The notes: generated by a model from the letters alone, not told the origin. A DNA stretch of 64,000 nucleotides from DASRHT01 sp035650355 (GCA_035650355.1 DASRHT010000026.1:1-64000); one strand, 5' to 3'; positions 46,101 to 54,170 are shown, numbered from the stretch's first letter. Numbers and translations: made by a program.

Positions 46101-47153
46101 GCAACCACTCATCAGATGTCGCGACAAAGGTTAGGGTGGGAAAATGTTGCTATGGCTACAGGGGCCTTCACCACCTGGGTGCAGATGTTGTGGGAGGGTA
46201 AAGATACCGAATTAGTGCAAGTCCTGGATCGCAAGGGCATCCTTCCGAAGCTCATGGAGAGCAACCAGGACCCTAAGGAGGTCCTGAGAAGGCTATACTC
46301 GCACACGATGCTCTTTGGATGGTCTGATCATAAAAGCGGCGAGGGCTTTCTTTTGCTTTCCCCATCGCCTGAAAGCAGCGACTTTCGCCAGACGCTCAAC
46401 ATTCCCAACTGGTTAGTGATCGATTTTCCCGATCCTGAGCGGTTACTGCTCTTCTACGTACAACGCTATCACAGGGCCCCGCTATTCATTCCTGACCCTG
46501 AGCCAGCGCTTCCCACGTTGCTGATCAGTCCCGATACATTAACGTTGAATGCGACATCCGGCATTAGCTCGCAAAGCTTTACCATAAAGAATACCAGCAA
46601 AGAGGCATTGAGCTGGAATGTCGCCCTTGATACTGATGCGCCCTCCTGGGTATCGCTGGAACTCCCCACTGACCTGAGTCTGGAGGAAGAAGCAGAGATC
46701 ACAGTAAATGTTCATGCCGATGCCACAGGAATACCCGGCGGCTCTGCCTTCACAACAGGCGTCATCGTGAATGCCTTTGACCCTCAGACTGGTAAGGCCA
46801 CTGCCGAGAGTCCGGTGACGATCCCAATCACCATCAATGTTGTAACTGCTCCGATGCAGCTCAGTGGGACAGCTTTAGATTTTGTGGTCATGCCTGGCAA
46901 CAACCCATTGCCACAGACAGTCGATATCACCAATACCGATAGCTTCCCTTTAACGTGGACGATAGACAGCCCACAACAAACATGGTTGACCGTAGCGCCT
47001 CTTCTTGGCAATGACGCACCAGGGGACACGTCATCGGTGAGCTTCACTGTAGATAGTACAGACTTGACCGCGGGCACGTATTATGCCAACGTCACGATTA
47101 CCCCTTCGTCCGGGACACCTGCGATAGTCACAATCAAACTAACAGTGGCGTAG
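43149..47153 (+). CDS. Large membrane partner protein with C-terminal BACON-like domains (paralogue 2)
   Basis: 1334 residues. It shares the paralogous framework of the preceding protein but adds an N-terminal Pro/Thr/Gln-rich insert (~80-120), four transmembrane helices in the middle (about 590-750, for example AVLTFILAFCLTFLTVIFLL and GIAAILALIIIVGEVIWFW) and a C-terminal pair of ~100-residue BACON/ASPM-like beta domains (LLISPDTLTLNATSGISSQS from about 1120; LDFVVMPGNNPLPQTVDITN from about 1240). It may anchor the tubulin-vWA assembly in the membrane. GAGGG before the ATG is a weak ribosome site; the mobile element upstream may affect its co-transcription with the first three genes. Confidence 0.65.
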   Translation: MQKDMIAVNIAQIAALPLPSASLVIDMRSNIQDDVIGRLRVEIADLADEMKAHDTPYWRCLTNFQDFRTLQPLSIEDIEFIRSQQKPGQTQQATPAPHTTTSAPSSTGPLGPAQQGQSSPRPQDDLASLISAGRPFEVFRRHIEEIAQKINNLRNNRIGAVNDKSTDGIVGQSIHDATVRVILLTHAEDRASLLNVSTFAAHLKEYIGKSEHKGSPGLVSITVVCLDCTGEEGPPADIIRGLSWNNKWEHLDTLIFSEKFGDNAAFIAGAMQTYLAELLLYILLIIPPLQLKSSPAPDPLLGKQLPVGAGVSTPKGEWVSLPHHSYLVGLGSMEHSARWGRRWLDYSLIISAIEVLQDQSAEEVKEVERSRSVVSKWLDDWRGRVERDTFEKIPGSIRAMQAIPHAMNVSRPTEHIFTAKGFSWSIGEMTVSDLENYLTSVEHTYNTPLNERAKRLKEVQDLAESPYAVLPPTLQDAVDSIPQIQQHLREAEGNDALLKKGAPLVGSQLEAYRVLSDPNIFIGATGAIPRARVQLAELGLVIADFQSGSQQTQLDLMERRLKLKNKGKKLIDDLKKHNEATPGLIAYLKLGIPVAVLTFILAFCLTFLTVIFLLAWLQHIVFLSAPDPNAGSFLNAAFNVKVSLLAYVAWLAIIALILGVLFMFRRAIIGEKRSAWAKEIILVLGLIVFAFAGPVLFYSQGQFANDPASSSFVSWLDPLSIWSGIAAILALIIIVGEVIWFWSWLDHLMAQREDIVKALYAQHREDVNVVRRYIADTVALQILQRAGLTDGNGSFGTYYERIDRFHNQLDEISRQAQIQRDMAANRLAFSLSEVQPGAPKTGGPWLKLDIREEWLDVVSLAAGFQRLNNHLKKDADELKEFSQLALRMMGEETPIQIEQQFREKQFSGSREQRQWHILMAIMSTLALRFAIVAPTTDSLTPILDRYEAVRSKSSQQPIALNRLIDTLQNRVRDINLRPILTNQAATTHQMSRQRLGWENVAMATGAFTTWVQMLWEGKDTELVQVLDRKGILPKLMESNQDPKEVLRRLYSHTMLFGWSDHKSGEGFLLLSPSPESSDFRQTLNIPNWLVIDFPDPERLLLFYVQRYHRAPLFIPDPEPALPTLLISPDTLTLNATSGISSQSFTIKNTSKEALSWNVALDTDAPSWVSLELPTDLSLEEEAEITVNVHADATGIPGGSAFTTGVIVNAFDPQTGKATAESPVTIPITINVVTAPMQLSGTALDFVVMPGNNPLPQTVDITNTDSFPLTWTIDSPQQTWLTVAPLLGNDAPGDTSSVSFTVDSTDLTAGTYYANVTITPSSGTPAIVTIKLTVA

Positions 47154-47185
47154 TTTCTCAGAAGAGCGGTCAGATCGAAGCGTTT

Positions 47186-47313
47186 GAACCTGAGCGGCTT
47201 GCTATTGCAGACGGCCAACGCTGCTGGCGCGCTCCCACGATGAATCGGGGAGCTACAGCTCAGGCCGTCTGAAACGAGTAGCTTGCTGGTAGTATCAATA
47301 GTTGCTCAGGTTC
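47186..47313. repeat. Nested triple inverted repeat between convergent genes
   Basis: Three inverted pairs are nested: GAACCTGAGC/GCTCAGGTTC (47186-47195, 47304-47313), CAGACGGCC/GGCCGTCTG (47208-47216, 47263-47271) and GCTCCC/GGGAGC (47231-47236, 47248-47253). It could be a compact mobile element or a bidirectional terminator. Confidence 0.5.
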
Positions 47314-47335
47314 GGCAGCATTGTCGTGCTTCCGG

Positions 47336-49378
47336 TTAAGAGCCGTTCGCGTCCCAGATTTGCACTGTTTTATCATTGCTGGCGGAAGCGACGCGTGTGC
47401 CATCGGGCGACCAGGCAACGGCTGTAACCCAGTGGTCATGCTTGTGGGTGTGGATATGATCGCCATTCTCGGCGCTCCAGACCTGCGCCGTCTTATCATT
47501 ACTGGCTGTGGCGATACGCGTCCCATCAGGGGACCAGGCAATATATCGCACATGATCAGTATGTCCATAATAGCTTAAAATAGCCTGTCCGCTTGTAGCA
47601 TCCCAGACCTGCGCCCGTTTATGTTCACAGGCGATGGCAAGGCGTTTGCCATCAGGGGACCAGGCCAGGCGATAGATATATCCTATACTGGTATGGTATG
47701 TCGAGAGCAACTGAGCATCTTCGCTATCCCAGATGCGAATAGCTTTCCATCCGCATACAGCAGCAATGCGTTTGCCGTCAGGGGACCAGGCTAAAGTCGA
47801 AATGGAAAAATTAGGATCAATCGAGTTGTAATTGGCTTTCAGGCGCCTGATAGTTTTGTTCTTGTTTACATCCCACACATGAATCGTTTTATCCCAGGTA
47901 CCACCACTACACGCTGAAGCAATATATTTCCCATCGGGAGACCAAGCAATGGCAAAGACATCGTTCAGCAATCCGCGATGGTCTTCATACACAGCGCGCG
48001 TTTGTCCAGTAGTGGCGTCCCACACAAATACATACTTGCGACTTCCTGCTGAGGCCAGATAAAGCCCATCGGGCGACCAGGCAACAGTATAGATAGTGGG
48101 AGGCCAGTTCACCTGAGTAAAGAGCCAGGGATGTTTTTTGTATGTCTGCAACTGTTGTTTTGTATCGGCATGCCATACCTGGACCGTGCCATCGCCGCCC
48201 GCTGAGGCAATATATGAGCCTTGCGGTTGCCAATCGAGGGCGACGACATAACTGGTATGACCATTGTACGTGATCCATCCTGTTCGTGATGGCGAGCCGC
48301 GTTCAGAAGATGAAGCCGTCCCGGTTGCGCTTGAACCTTCTGCAAAGCGTTTATACAGGTCTGGCATATGATCTGTTGTGACGTATTCCTTAATAAACGT
48401 CACCATATAGATAGCGGAAAGAGTGGCGGCATAGTGATGATAGCTATCATCCTTATCACTATCCGCATAGTCGCATACTCCCTTTACCAGCAAGGAATGG
48501 AGGCCAGGATGGTCGGCGACCGCGCGGTAAAATGCAGCTCCTTCCATATCAATCGCTACTGTATTACGAACCGGCACCTGTATATGCGTAAATGGATTAT
48601 CGCTACGCACAGCACTCCCTGAAGCCATTGGTTTGATATGGCATGTGGGAGAAGGAGGATCGATAAAAGGAAAGGGATCTTTCCCATATTTCAGGTTACG
48701 TATTTGCTCTTTGTTGTTTAGCTTTCTTTCTGCCGTCAAATAGCAATCTGGCCCCTGTTGAAGCTCGTGTACGATCTGTCTCCAGGCCGGTGCATGGTGT
48801 TGTAGAGTTTCTAGCGGGATGTCGTCCACGCGAGGGATGCCCCCTTCAAGCAGCGTATTGAGCAGCCATTCACGCTGCTGCCGTTTGGAAGGGGGACGCA
48901 GTACAGCAGCGGCGACGGACTGCCACCCATGAAACATGCGTGCAAATTGTAGGACATTCTGGTCTGGATGGTAGGTACTGGTATCATAGTGCTGCTCAGG
49001 AAGCCCGTCCCGTCCCAGTCCTATTTTACCGCTGTCATAGAAAAAGGCGCGCTCGGCGACAACAAGATCGCCCAGTTTCACCTTGTTTTTATCACCGGCA
49101 CAGATGCCAGTCATAGCTACGAAACGCGGTTTGAATTCCTCAAGAACAGAGGAGAGATGTAAACTGATCTCGGTGGAACCATAAGATGGTGGCCATGTCA
49201 CGAGAATGCTCAATGGCTCGCCTTTATTATTATCAATGGTGGCACAACGATATGCGCGCTGATTACGTGTGCTAAACTCAGCACCGCACGTCACACCACA
49301 AAGTTCTGTCAGCGCATCAATGAACGCCTCTGCTTCCTCACCTAGCGCACATACGACACAGACATCAAAGCTGGTCAT
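47336..49378 (-). CDS. Nucleoside phosphorylase-fold protein fused to WD40 repeats
   Basis: 680 residues from the ATG preceded by GGGAGAGGGCAAGG; the frame extends 14 codons upstream. Residues ~1-335 are a phosphorylase domain paralogous to the one at 29.7-31.5 kb, with FDVCVVCALGEEAEAF, MTGICAGDKNKVKLGDLVVAE, VAIDMEGAAFYR and KGVCDYADSDKDD. From ~380 to the end run seven WD40 blades (WSPDG repeated at regular spacing, with KTVQIWD at the end), forming one propeller. Enzyme plus propeller in one chain suggests a sensor-gated nucleosidase. It lies 111 bp behind a TPR-receptor fusion and converges on the tubulin array. Confidence 0.85.
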   Translation of the reverse strand: MTSFDVCVVCALGEEAEAFIDALTELCGVTCGAEFSTRNQRAYRCATIDNNKGEPLSILVTWPPSYGSTEISLHLSSVLEEFKPRFVAMTGICAGDKNKVKLGDLVVAERAFFYDSGKIGLGRDGLPEQHYDTSTYHPDQNVLQFARMFHGWQSVAAAVLRPPSKRQQREWLLNTLLEGGIPRVDDIPLETLQHHAPAWRQIVHELQQGPDCYLTAERKLNNKEQIRNLKYGKDPFPFIDPPSPTCHIKPMASGSAVRSDNPFTHIQVPVRNTVAIDMEGAAFYRAVADHPGLHSLLVKGVCDYADSDKDDSYHHYAATLSAIYMVTFIKEYVTTDHMPDLYKRFAEGSSATGTASSSERGSPSRTGWITYNGHTSYVVALDWQPQGSYIASAGGDGTVQVWHADTKQQLQTYKKHPWLFTQVNWPPTIYTVAWSPDGLYLASAGSRKYVFVWDATTGQTRAVYEDHRGLLNDVFAIAWSPDGKYIASACSGGTWDKTIHVWDVNKNKTIRRLKANYNSIDPNFSISTLAWSPDGKRIAAVCGWKAIRIWDSEDAQLLSTYHTSIGYIYRLAWSPDGKRLAIACEHKRAQVWDATSGQAILSYYGHTDHVRYIAWSPDGTRIATASNDKTAQVWSAENGDHIHTHKHDHWVTAVAWSPDGTRVASASNDKTVQIWDANGS

Positions 49379-49489
49379 CCTTGCCCTCTCCCTCATAAAG
49401 AAACTTTTAACCGGTGGCACACCCTGAATTGATTATAGTGCTGAGGTCAACCACACTACTAAGCGCACACTCGTGACAATTGCCCCGCT

Positions 49490-52171
49490 CTATTCGAACT
49501 GCCCCTGAGTTGATATAAGGTTGACCCTTCCCTGCTTATCAACATTGAGCAGAACCACGGCTTTATCTTGTGGATCACCATCCTGTCCAAAGGCAATCCT
49601 TCCGCTCACTTCCTGCAATGCCTGCTTGCCAGTAATGTGTCTTAGCGCTTGTTGGAGATCTTGGCCGGTCAGTGGGGCTTGCCTGGCAGCGAAAGCGCTT
49701 TGACTTGCGTGCAGGAGAACCCGCAAGGCATCATAGGAGAGAATGGCTTCTCCGTTCGGGATACCATCTCCATAGGTCTGGTCAGAAGCTACACTTTTCC
49801 GCGCAAAGGTCTGCGTATAGTCTTGAAAAAAGGAAGGCTTCTGAGCTGACAGGCGGAAATACTGCCACTCATCGGGGGAGGCAAAGGCAGTGAAGATCAA
49901 GCGGTCAAGGCCGGCAACATGCTGGCTCCCATCTCCAAGAATGTTATAGAGATCATCCCCTCCCATGACTGGAAGCCTGGCGAGGAGTGGCTCTTTCTGG
50001 AGTTCATTGAGCAAGGTAATCGCATCCCTTGAATATCCCGCGAAGTAGATGAGATCAGGATGGTAGCTAGAAACATCTTGCAGCGCAGTATGAACTAGCG
50101 CGTTATTTTGAGCATAGGTGCCCACAGTGTATGTTTCTTTTACCACAATGTACTGTGCAGGCATATCTTGCATGAAACTGCGTGCCAGGCTCGCGCTGTA
50201 GGCGTTCGATGTATCGACGAAGAGAGCCACGCGCTGGCTGTGCAAGCTCTTCTGGATATAGTCTGCTGCCAGTTTGCTCTGGTATTGATCAGGCGGAGCG
50301 ACACGGAAGAAGTAGGGCGAGATATTCGTTAAGATATCGCTGGAAGCCGCTGAGGCGACCATCGGCAGTTGTGCGGCGGTCAAGGCGCTCACTACGTTCA
50401 GACTATCCTGGCTTGTGGACCACCCCTCCACTCCGATGATGGTATGGTTATAGGAGGCCGCTTGCACAATCTGCTTTGCGACCACTGCGGCATTTTGCGC
50501 ATCGTTGCCGCTATTGGCAATCAAAAGATAGACTAATTGGCATTGAGGCGCACGACATTGCAGGTTGTACGCGTGTTGCGCAAGGTAGGCACCCTGAAGA
50601 ATGCTGCGCTCTCCCTCAACATCAATCTGTGCCCCTGTAATTTTCGTGCCGACAACGAGCGTGATATAGGGGCGGCCTGCTTCAAGGACCTGCGCATCCT
50701 CCAGGTAGATGAGCGCTTCAGCATCGCTGCTGTCCTGTCGTGTTGCTTGCTCCCAGAGCTTCATCGCACCGGATCTGTCGTTCGCTCTCAGCTTTGCTGC
50801 TGCTTGCTCTTTGAGGACTCCATCAGTGCGAGGAGGAGCCACATCAAACGCAAAGCTGCCATCACTGATACCAATGCAATCACCAGATGCTGTTTTGATC
50901 ACTCCAATGCCATGAGCAGAAGGAGAGAGGGAAGCTGGTGCCGTGGGACACTGGCTTACGCTCAGTAAAGAGGACGCAGATGGTGGCATCACCTGGATGA
51001 GCCTGCTGCCGATGATGACAAGCAGGATCATTGCGAGGAGCCCTGATAGCCATACATACCGCTTGCGTTGCCGGTTTTCCCTTCCTGGTGAGAAAGAACT
51101 GTCTGTATGAGCCACAAAATGCGCGCGCTCATGCGTCTCACGGTCATCCGGTGGCAGCGGGGCACGTTGCGAAACTTCATGGTTCTGCCCGGGCATGGTA
51201 TCCGCTGCATCCAGTTTTTCAAGCGATACGGAGAGACTCGGCGGTAACCAGGTCGCTGCCTTTTCAGGAGGAGAAGGAACGTGTGCCTCTGCGACTTGTT
51301 TATAAAGAACTGCCTCTTTTCCCATAGTTGCGAGCACAGATGCTTCGTTAAAACGATCCCCTACCTGTCTGAAGAGATCAAGCGCCTCAGTGTAAAACTG
51401 CTCGGCTCGCGTCTCTTGATGACGAGATCGCTCTACATCCCCCATAGCTTGCAGAACGGTAGCAACGTCATGGCGATGTTCCATCTGCTTAAAGAGAATA
51501 TGGGCCTGCTCATAGTACTCCATAGCAGCATCCATATGCTGAAGCGCCCGTTCTACATCTCCTATGGCTTGTAGGACAATGGCTTCATCCAGGCGGCTTT
51601 CTACGAGACGGTAGAGGCGTAGTGCTTGCTGATAAGCGTCAAGGGCGGCATCCGGTTGATGGTGGAGAACATGAATACCTCCATTCATCTTTGCTATGTC
51701 AGCGCGGTGTTTTAACTCCTCAATCCGTTGTTGGTAATTATTCCTCATAGTGTAATCGAGCCTGTCGAGCCAGATGTCCGCGAGGTGATATTCTCTTACT
51801 ACCTGGAGAGCTTCTTGATAGCATGTTCCTGCTGCTTCCAGGTTGGCTAACCGGTCTTTCTTTGGTAATTGGCTCAGATCATGATATGTCTCACCAAGCT
51901 CATACAAAACCTGAACACGCTCAAGGGGAAATGCTGCGGACGTGTAGACATGCAATGCATTATGAAAATGAGCGATGGCCATCGTGAGCTGCTTCCCACG
52001 GTCCCCTTCGAGCAAATTGCGGCTTTCGTACCCAAGTTGATACTGCCTGATAGCCCATTCAGGCGTAAGTTGCCCAAGTCGAGCTTGAACGTTCTGGAGG
52101 AGGGAGCCTGGAACAGGAAGTCTTCCTAATGTGTGCAGGTGCTGTTCTATATTTATATCTTGTTGTTCCAT
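49490..52171 (-). CDS. TPR - transmembrane - periplasmic-binding-protein fusion
   Basis: 893 residues. The N-terminal ~280 residues consist of tetratricopeptide repeats (for example AIVLQAIGDVERALQHMDAA and ATVLQAMGDVERSRHQETRA), expected in the cytosol. One transmembrane helix (about 371-393) follows. The outer part (~500-893) resembles the branched-chain amino acid receptor family (type I periplasmic binding, Peripla_BP_6): ITLVVGTKITGAQ, a central VALFVDTSNAYSASLAR, PDLIYFAGYSRDA and LSYDALRVLLHAS. Ligand binding outside and TPR docking inside make it a one-component sensor. GGAGGAGAACCA precedes the ATG, 65 bp after the sigma factor gene, with which it probably forms an operon. Confidence 0.8.
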   Translation of the reverse strand: MEQQDINIEQHLHTLGRLPVPGSLLQNVQARLGQLTPEWAIRQYQLGYESRNLLEGDRGKQLTMAIAHFHNALHVYTSAAFPLERVQVLYELGETYHDLSQLPKKDRLANLEAAGTCYQEALQVVREYHLADIWLDRLDYTMRNNYQQRIEELKHRADIAKMNGGIHVLHHQPDAALDAYQQALRLYRLVESRLDEAIVLQAIGDVERALQHMDAAMEYYEQAHILFKQMEHRHDVATVLQAMGDVERSRHQETRAEQFYTEALDLFRQVGDRFNEASVLATMGKEAVLYKQVAEAHVPSPPEKAATWLPPSLSVSLEKLDAADTMPGQNHEVSQRAPLPPDDRETHERAHFVAHTDSSFSPGRENRQRKRYVWLSGLLAMILLVIIGSRLIQVMPPSASSLLSVSQCPTAPASLSPSAHGIGVIKTASGDCIGISDGSFAFDVAPPRTDGVLKEQAAAKLRANDRSGAMKLWEQATRQDSSDAEALIYLEDAQVLEAGRPYITLVVGTKITGAQIDVEGERSILQGAYLAQHAYNLQCRAPQCQLVYLLIANSGNDAQNAAVVAKQIVQAASYNHTIIGVEGWSTSQDSLNVVSALTAAQLPMVASAASSDILTNISPYFFRVAPPDQYQSKLAADYIQKSLHSQRVALFVDTSNAYSASLARSFMQDMPAQYIVVKETYTVGTYAQNNALVHTALQDVSSYHPDLIYFAGYSRDAITLLNELQKEPLLARLPVMGGDDLYNILGDGSQHVAGLDRLIFTAFASPDEWQYFRLSAQKPSFFQDYTQTFARKSVASDQTYGDGIPNGEAILSYDALRVLLHASQSAFAARQAPLTGQDLQQALRHITGKQALQEVSGRIAFGQDGDPQDKAVVLLNVDKQGRVNLISTQGQFE

Positions 52172-52236
52172 TGGTTCTCCTCCTGTGTGTTTAAGGCATA
52201 CTCATGATGAACTGCTTCAACTATTGGGTGCTGCTC

Positions 52237-52860
52237 TCAATAGCAAGCGATCTGGTTCCTACTACAAAGTTCTTGTAAACGATGGATGCCACGGCTTCCA
52301 TCCTTCTTTATGGCCTCCAGGCTACGATTGAGCATACTGGCTATTTCTGGATAAGACAGCCCTCCAAGATAGTGAAGGGTAACTACTTCATGCTGATTTG
52401 CCTGGAGTTGCCCAAGCTGTATATAAATCTCACTGATGGTTTCGTTGCGAATCGCCTCCTGTTCAGCGGAGCAATATTGGCAGTGTGGCAGGCTTTCAAC
52501 AAAATCTCTTGTTGCTTGCTCATCCAAAGAAACACCGGAAGGAGGCCGTTTTAAGCGAGCCGCATGTCGCTTGCGGTTACGACAGCGATTGCTCACGATT
52601 TTCAGGAGCCAGGGGCGAAAGCGAATCTCTTGTTTGTCGGGCAGCATCTCTTTTAGGGCTATTGCCGCCTGTTCGAATGTCTCCGATGTGACTTCCTCTG
52701 CATCGTGGACATTTCCCAGGAAGCTACGAGCTACCTTGAAGACAGGCCGTTTGTACTTTTCGAAAAATAAATGAAAGTAGTCATCCAGGTTCTCGGCTAG
52801 CTTTTTTTGCAACTCGGCATCGTCGAGATCGTCGAAAAGCGTCGTGAAGTCATTATCCAT
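52237..52860 (-). CDS. ECF-like sigma-70 factor
   Basis: 207 residues from an ATG with GGGAG seven bases upstream. Region 2 lies around PVFKVARSFLGNVHDAEEV and region 4 around LHYLGGLSYPEIASMLNRS with a helix-turn-helix ending SLEAIKKDGSRGIHRL. The linker carries a CQYC pair (HCQYCSAEQEA), possibly redox- or metal-responsive. No anti-sigma factor is recognisable; the TPR-receptor fusion encoded next may play that part. A long inverted repeat sits just upstream of the gene. Confidence 0.8.
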   Translation of the reverse strand: MDNDFTTLFDDLDDAELQKKLAENLDDYFHLFFEKYKRPVFKVARSFLGNVHDAEEVTSETFEQAAIALKEMLPDKQEIRFRPWLLKIVSNRCRNRKRHAARLKRPPSGVSLDEQATRDFVESLPHCQYCSAEQEAIRNETISEIYIQLGQLQANQHEVVTLHYLGGLSYPEIASMLNRSLEAIKKDGSRGIHRLQELCSRNQIACY

Positions 52861-52896
52861 GGCCTTGCTCCCAAATAACATACCTCTTTCTACAAA

Positions 52897-52979
52897 CAAT
52901 AACACTTTTTTCCCTATCAGAGGGACAGGAAGAGGCATCAATTGTTTTTGTCCCTCCGACAGGAAAAAAAGTGTTATTG
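52897..52979. promoter_or_regulatory. Long inverted repeat upstream of the sigma factor gene
   Basis: About 31-base arms (52897-52927 and 52949-52979) pair with a few mismatches: AATAACACTTTTTT pairs with AAAAAAAGTGTTATT, and AGGGACA with TGTCCCT, around a ~21-base spacer. It lies in the 210-bp gap between the sigma factor gene and the small membrane protein gene, which diverge, so it could be an operator or a structured leader for either. Confidence 0.5.
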
Positions 52980-53070
52980 CTATTTGAGCATTAAAAAGTA
53001 CAGCATGCCCGTTGCCGCGAAATTGATAGATCTTTTCTGCCCAGCACATGAGTATGCAAGGAGATAGCTA

Positions 53071-53268
53071 ATGAGGCCATTGCGTAATACATCTTTGTCA
53101 TCTCAAAACCGCAATTCCATCTGGTCTATTCTCATTATCCCTATGTTACTGATGATCGTAGGAGCGCTCATCTGGTTGCTCATCATAAAGATACTCCTTG
53201 CAGGAACATGGTTGAGTTATCTGGAAGCGTGCTTTACTCTCCTTGAGGCGATATCTACTTTTCCGTGA
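53071..53268 (+). CDS. Small membrane protein
   Basis: 65 residues with one or two hydrophobic helices (SILIIPMLLMIVGALIWLLI, then a shorter one). No family recognised. I accept it as a gene because AAGGAG lies seven bases before the ATG and it stands alone in an otherwise empty gap, divergent from the sigma factor. It could be a small regulator of the sigma factor or receptor, but nothing in the sequence proves this. Confidence 0.5.
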   Translation: MRPLRNTSLSSQNRNSIWSILIIPMLLMIVGALIWLLIIKILLAGTWLSYLEACFTLLEAISTFP

Positions 53269-53372
53269 GAGAAAATTCTCCTATCAAAGAGTGACACGAC
53301 AGCATATTCTCTTGTAGAATACAGGGGCGCGCTCGACAGGGAACGTTGGCAGATGGAATCGGAGGAGGAGCG

Positions 53373-53402
53373 ATGCGTGGATTTGTAATTAAGGAGCGTT
53401 GA
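53373..53402 (+). promoter_or_regulatory. Possible leader mini-ORF before ung
   Basis: GGAGGAGGAG is followed two bases later by an ATG and nine codons (MRGFVIKER) to a TGA that overlaps an in-frame TTG of the glycosylase gene. The strong ribosome site with an otherwise short frame suggests a coupled leader, but chance is possible. Confidence 0.2.
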
Positions 53403-53410
53403 ACAGATTT

Positions 53411-54088
53411 ATGCAGGTAAACATCCCTGAAAGCTGGCAAACTCATCTTGCCGCTGAGCTTGATCAGCCATACTTCCATAAACTCGCGCAATTCGTGGAT
53501 GAAGAGCGCCAGCACTATACCGTTTTCCCACCGGAGCCAGAGGTTTTCTCGGCCCTGCAAATAACGCCCTATGAGCGCGTCAATGTGCTGCTGCTGGGGC
53601 AGGACCCCTATCACGATGACAATCAGGCGCACGGACTCTGTTTTTCAGTCTGCCCCGGCATCAAGCCTCCCCCTTCGCTGATGAATATGTTCAAAGAACT
53701 GCAAACAGATGTCGGCTTCCGCATCCCCAACAATGGCTATCTCGTCCCCTGGGCCGAGCAGGGAATATTAATGCTCAATGCGGTGCTGACCGTACGCGCG
53801 CATGCTGCCAACTCGCACAAAAATCATGGTTGGGAGACCTTCACGGACGCCATTATTCGCCAGGTGAATGCGAAGGACGATCAGGTTGTGTTTGTGCTAT
53901 GGGGTGGCTATGCGCAGAAAAAACTTAAACTGATTGACACCAAGCGGCACGCCGTTGTGCAGATGGCCCACCCCTCTCCGCTCTCGGCCCATAACGGCTT
54001 CTTCGGCAGCAAACCCTTCTCCGCGATCAATGCCGCCTTACGCCAGGCCAATAAACCGCAGATCAACTGGCAACTGCCCGATCTATAA
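53411..54088 (+). CDS. ung: Uracil-DNA glycosylase, family 1
   Basis: Removes uracil from DNA to start base excision repair. The catalytic water-activating motif LLLGQDPYHDDNQAHGLCFS and the minor-groove reading HPSPLSAHNGFFGS loop are both intact, as are the Phe stacking region and PPPSLMNMFKEL. At 225 residues it has the normal length. The start is uncertain: this ATG lies 14 bases after AAGGAG; a TTG at 53399 in the same frame lies only two bases after it. Confidence 0.92.
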   Translation: MQVNIPESWQTHLAAELDQPYFHKLAQFVDEERQHYTVFPPEPEVFSALQITPYERVNVLLLGQDPYHDDNQAHGLCFSVCPGIKPPPSLMNMFKELQTDVGFRIPNNGYLVPWAEQGILMLNAVLTVRAHAANSHKNHGWETFTDAIIRQVNAKDDQVVFVLWGGYAQKKLKLIDTKRHAVVQMAHPSPLSAHNGFFGSKPFSAINAALRQANKPQINWQLPDL

Positions 54089-54125
54089 CTGTCACCATCC
54101 CTCTATTCGCTATCGTTGTATCTGA

Positions 54126-54151
54126 GAGGGGCAATCCTTTGCGGTTGCCCC
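54126..54151 (+). repeat. Interspersed GGGGCAATCC repeat, variant copy
   Basis: A diverged copy of the 26-base unit at 11093 (GAGGGGCAATCCTTTGCGGT then TGCCCC). It lies 20 bp before an exact copy in the gap between ung and the MFS gene. Confidence 0.55.
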
Positions 54152-54170
54152 GTGCCCATTATTTTGTACC

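Noticed and set aside
18629..49378. Calling the whole island a named ternary or VMAP-type conflict system
   Set aside because: The vWA and effector domains fit the theme, but there is no MoxR ATPase and no VMAP-like protein that I can identify; a label would go beyond the sequence.
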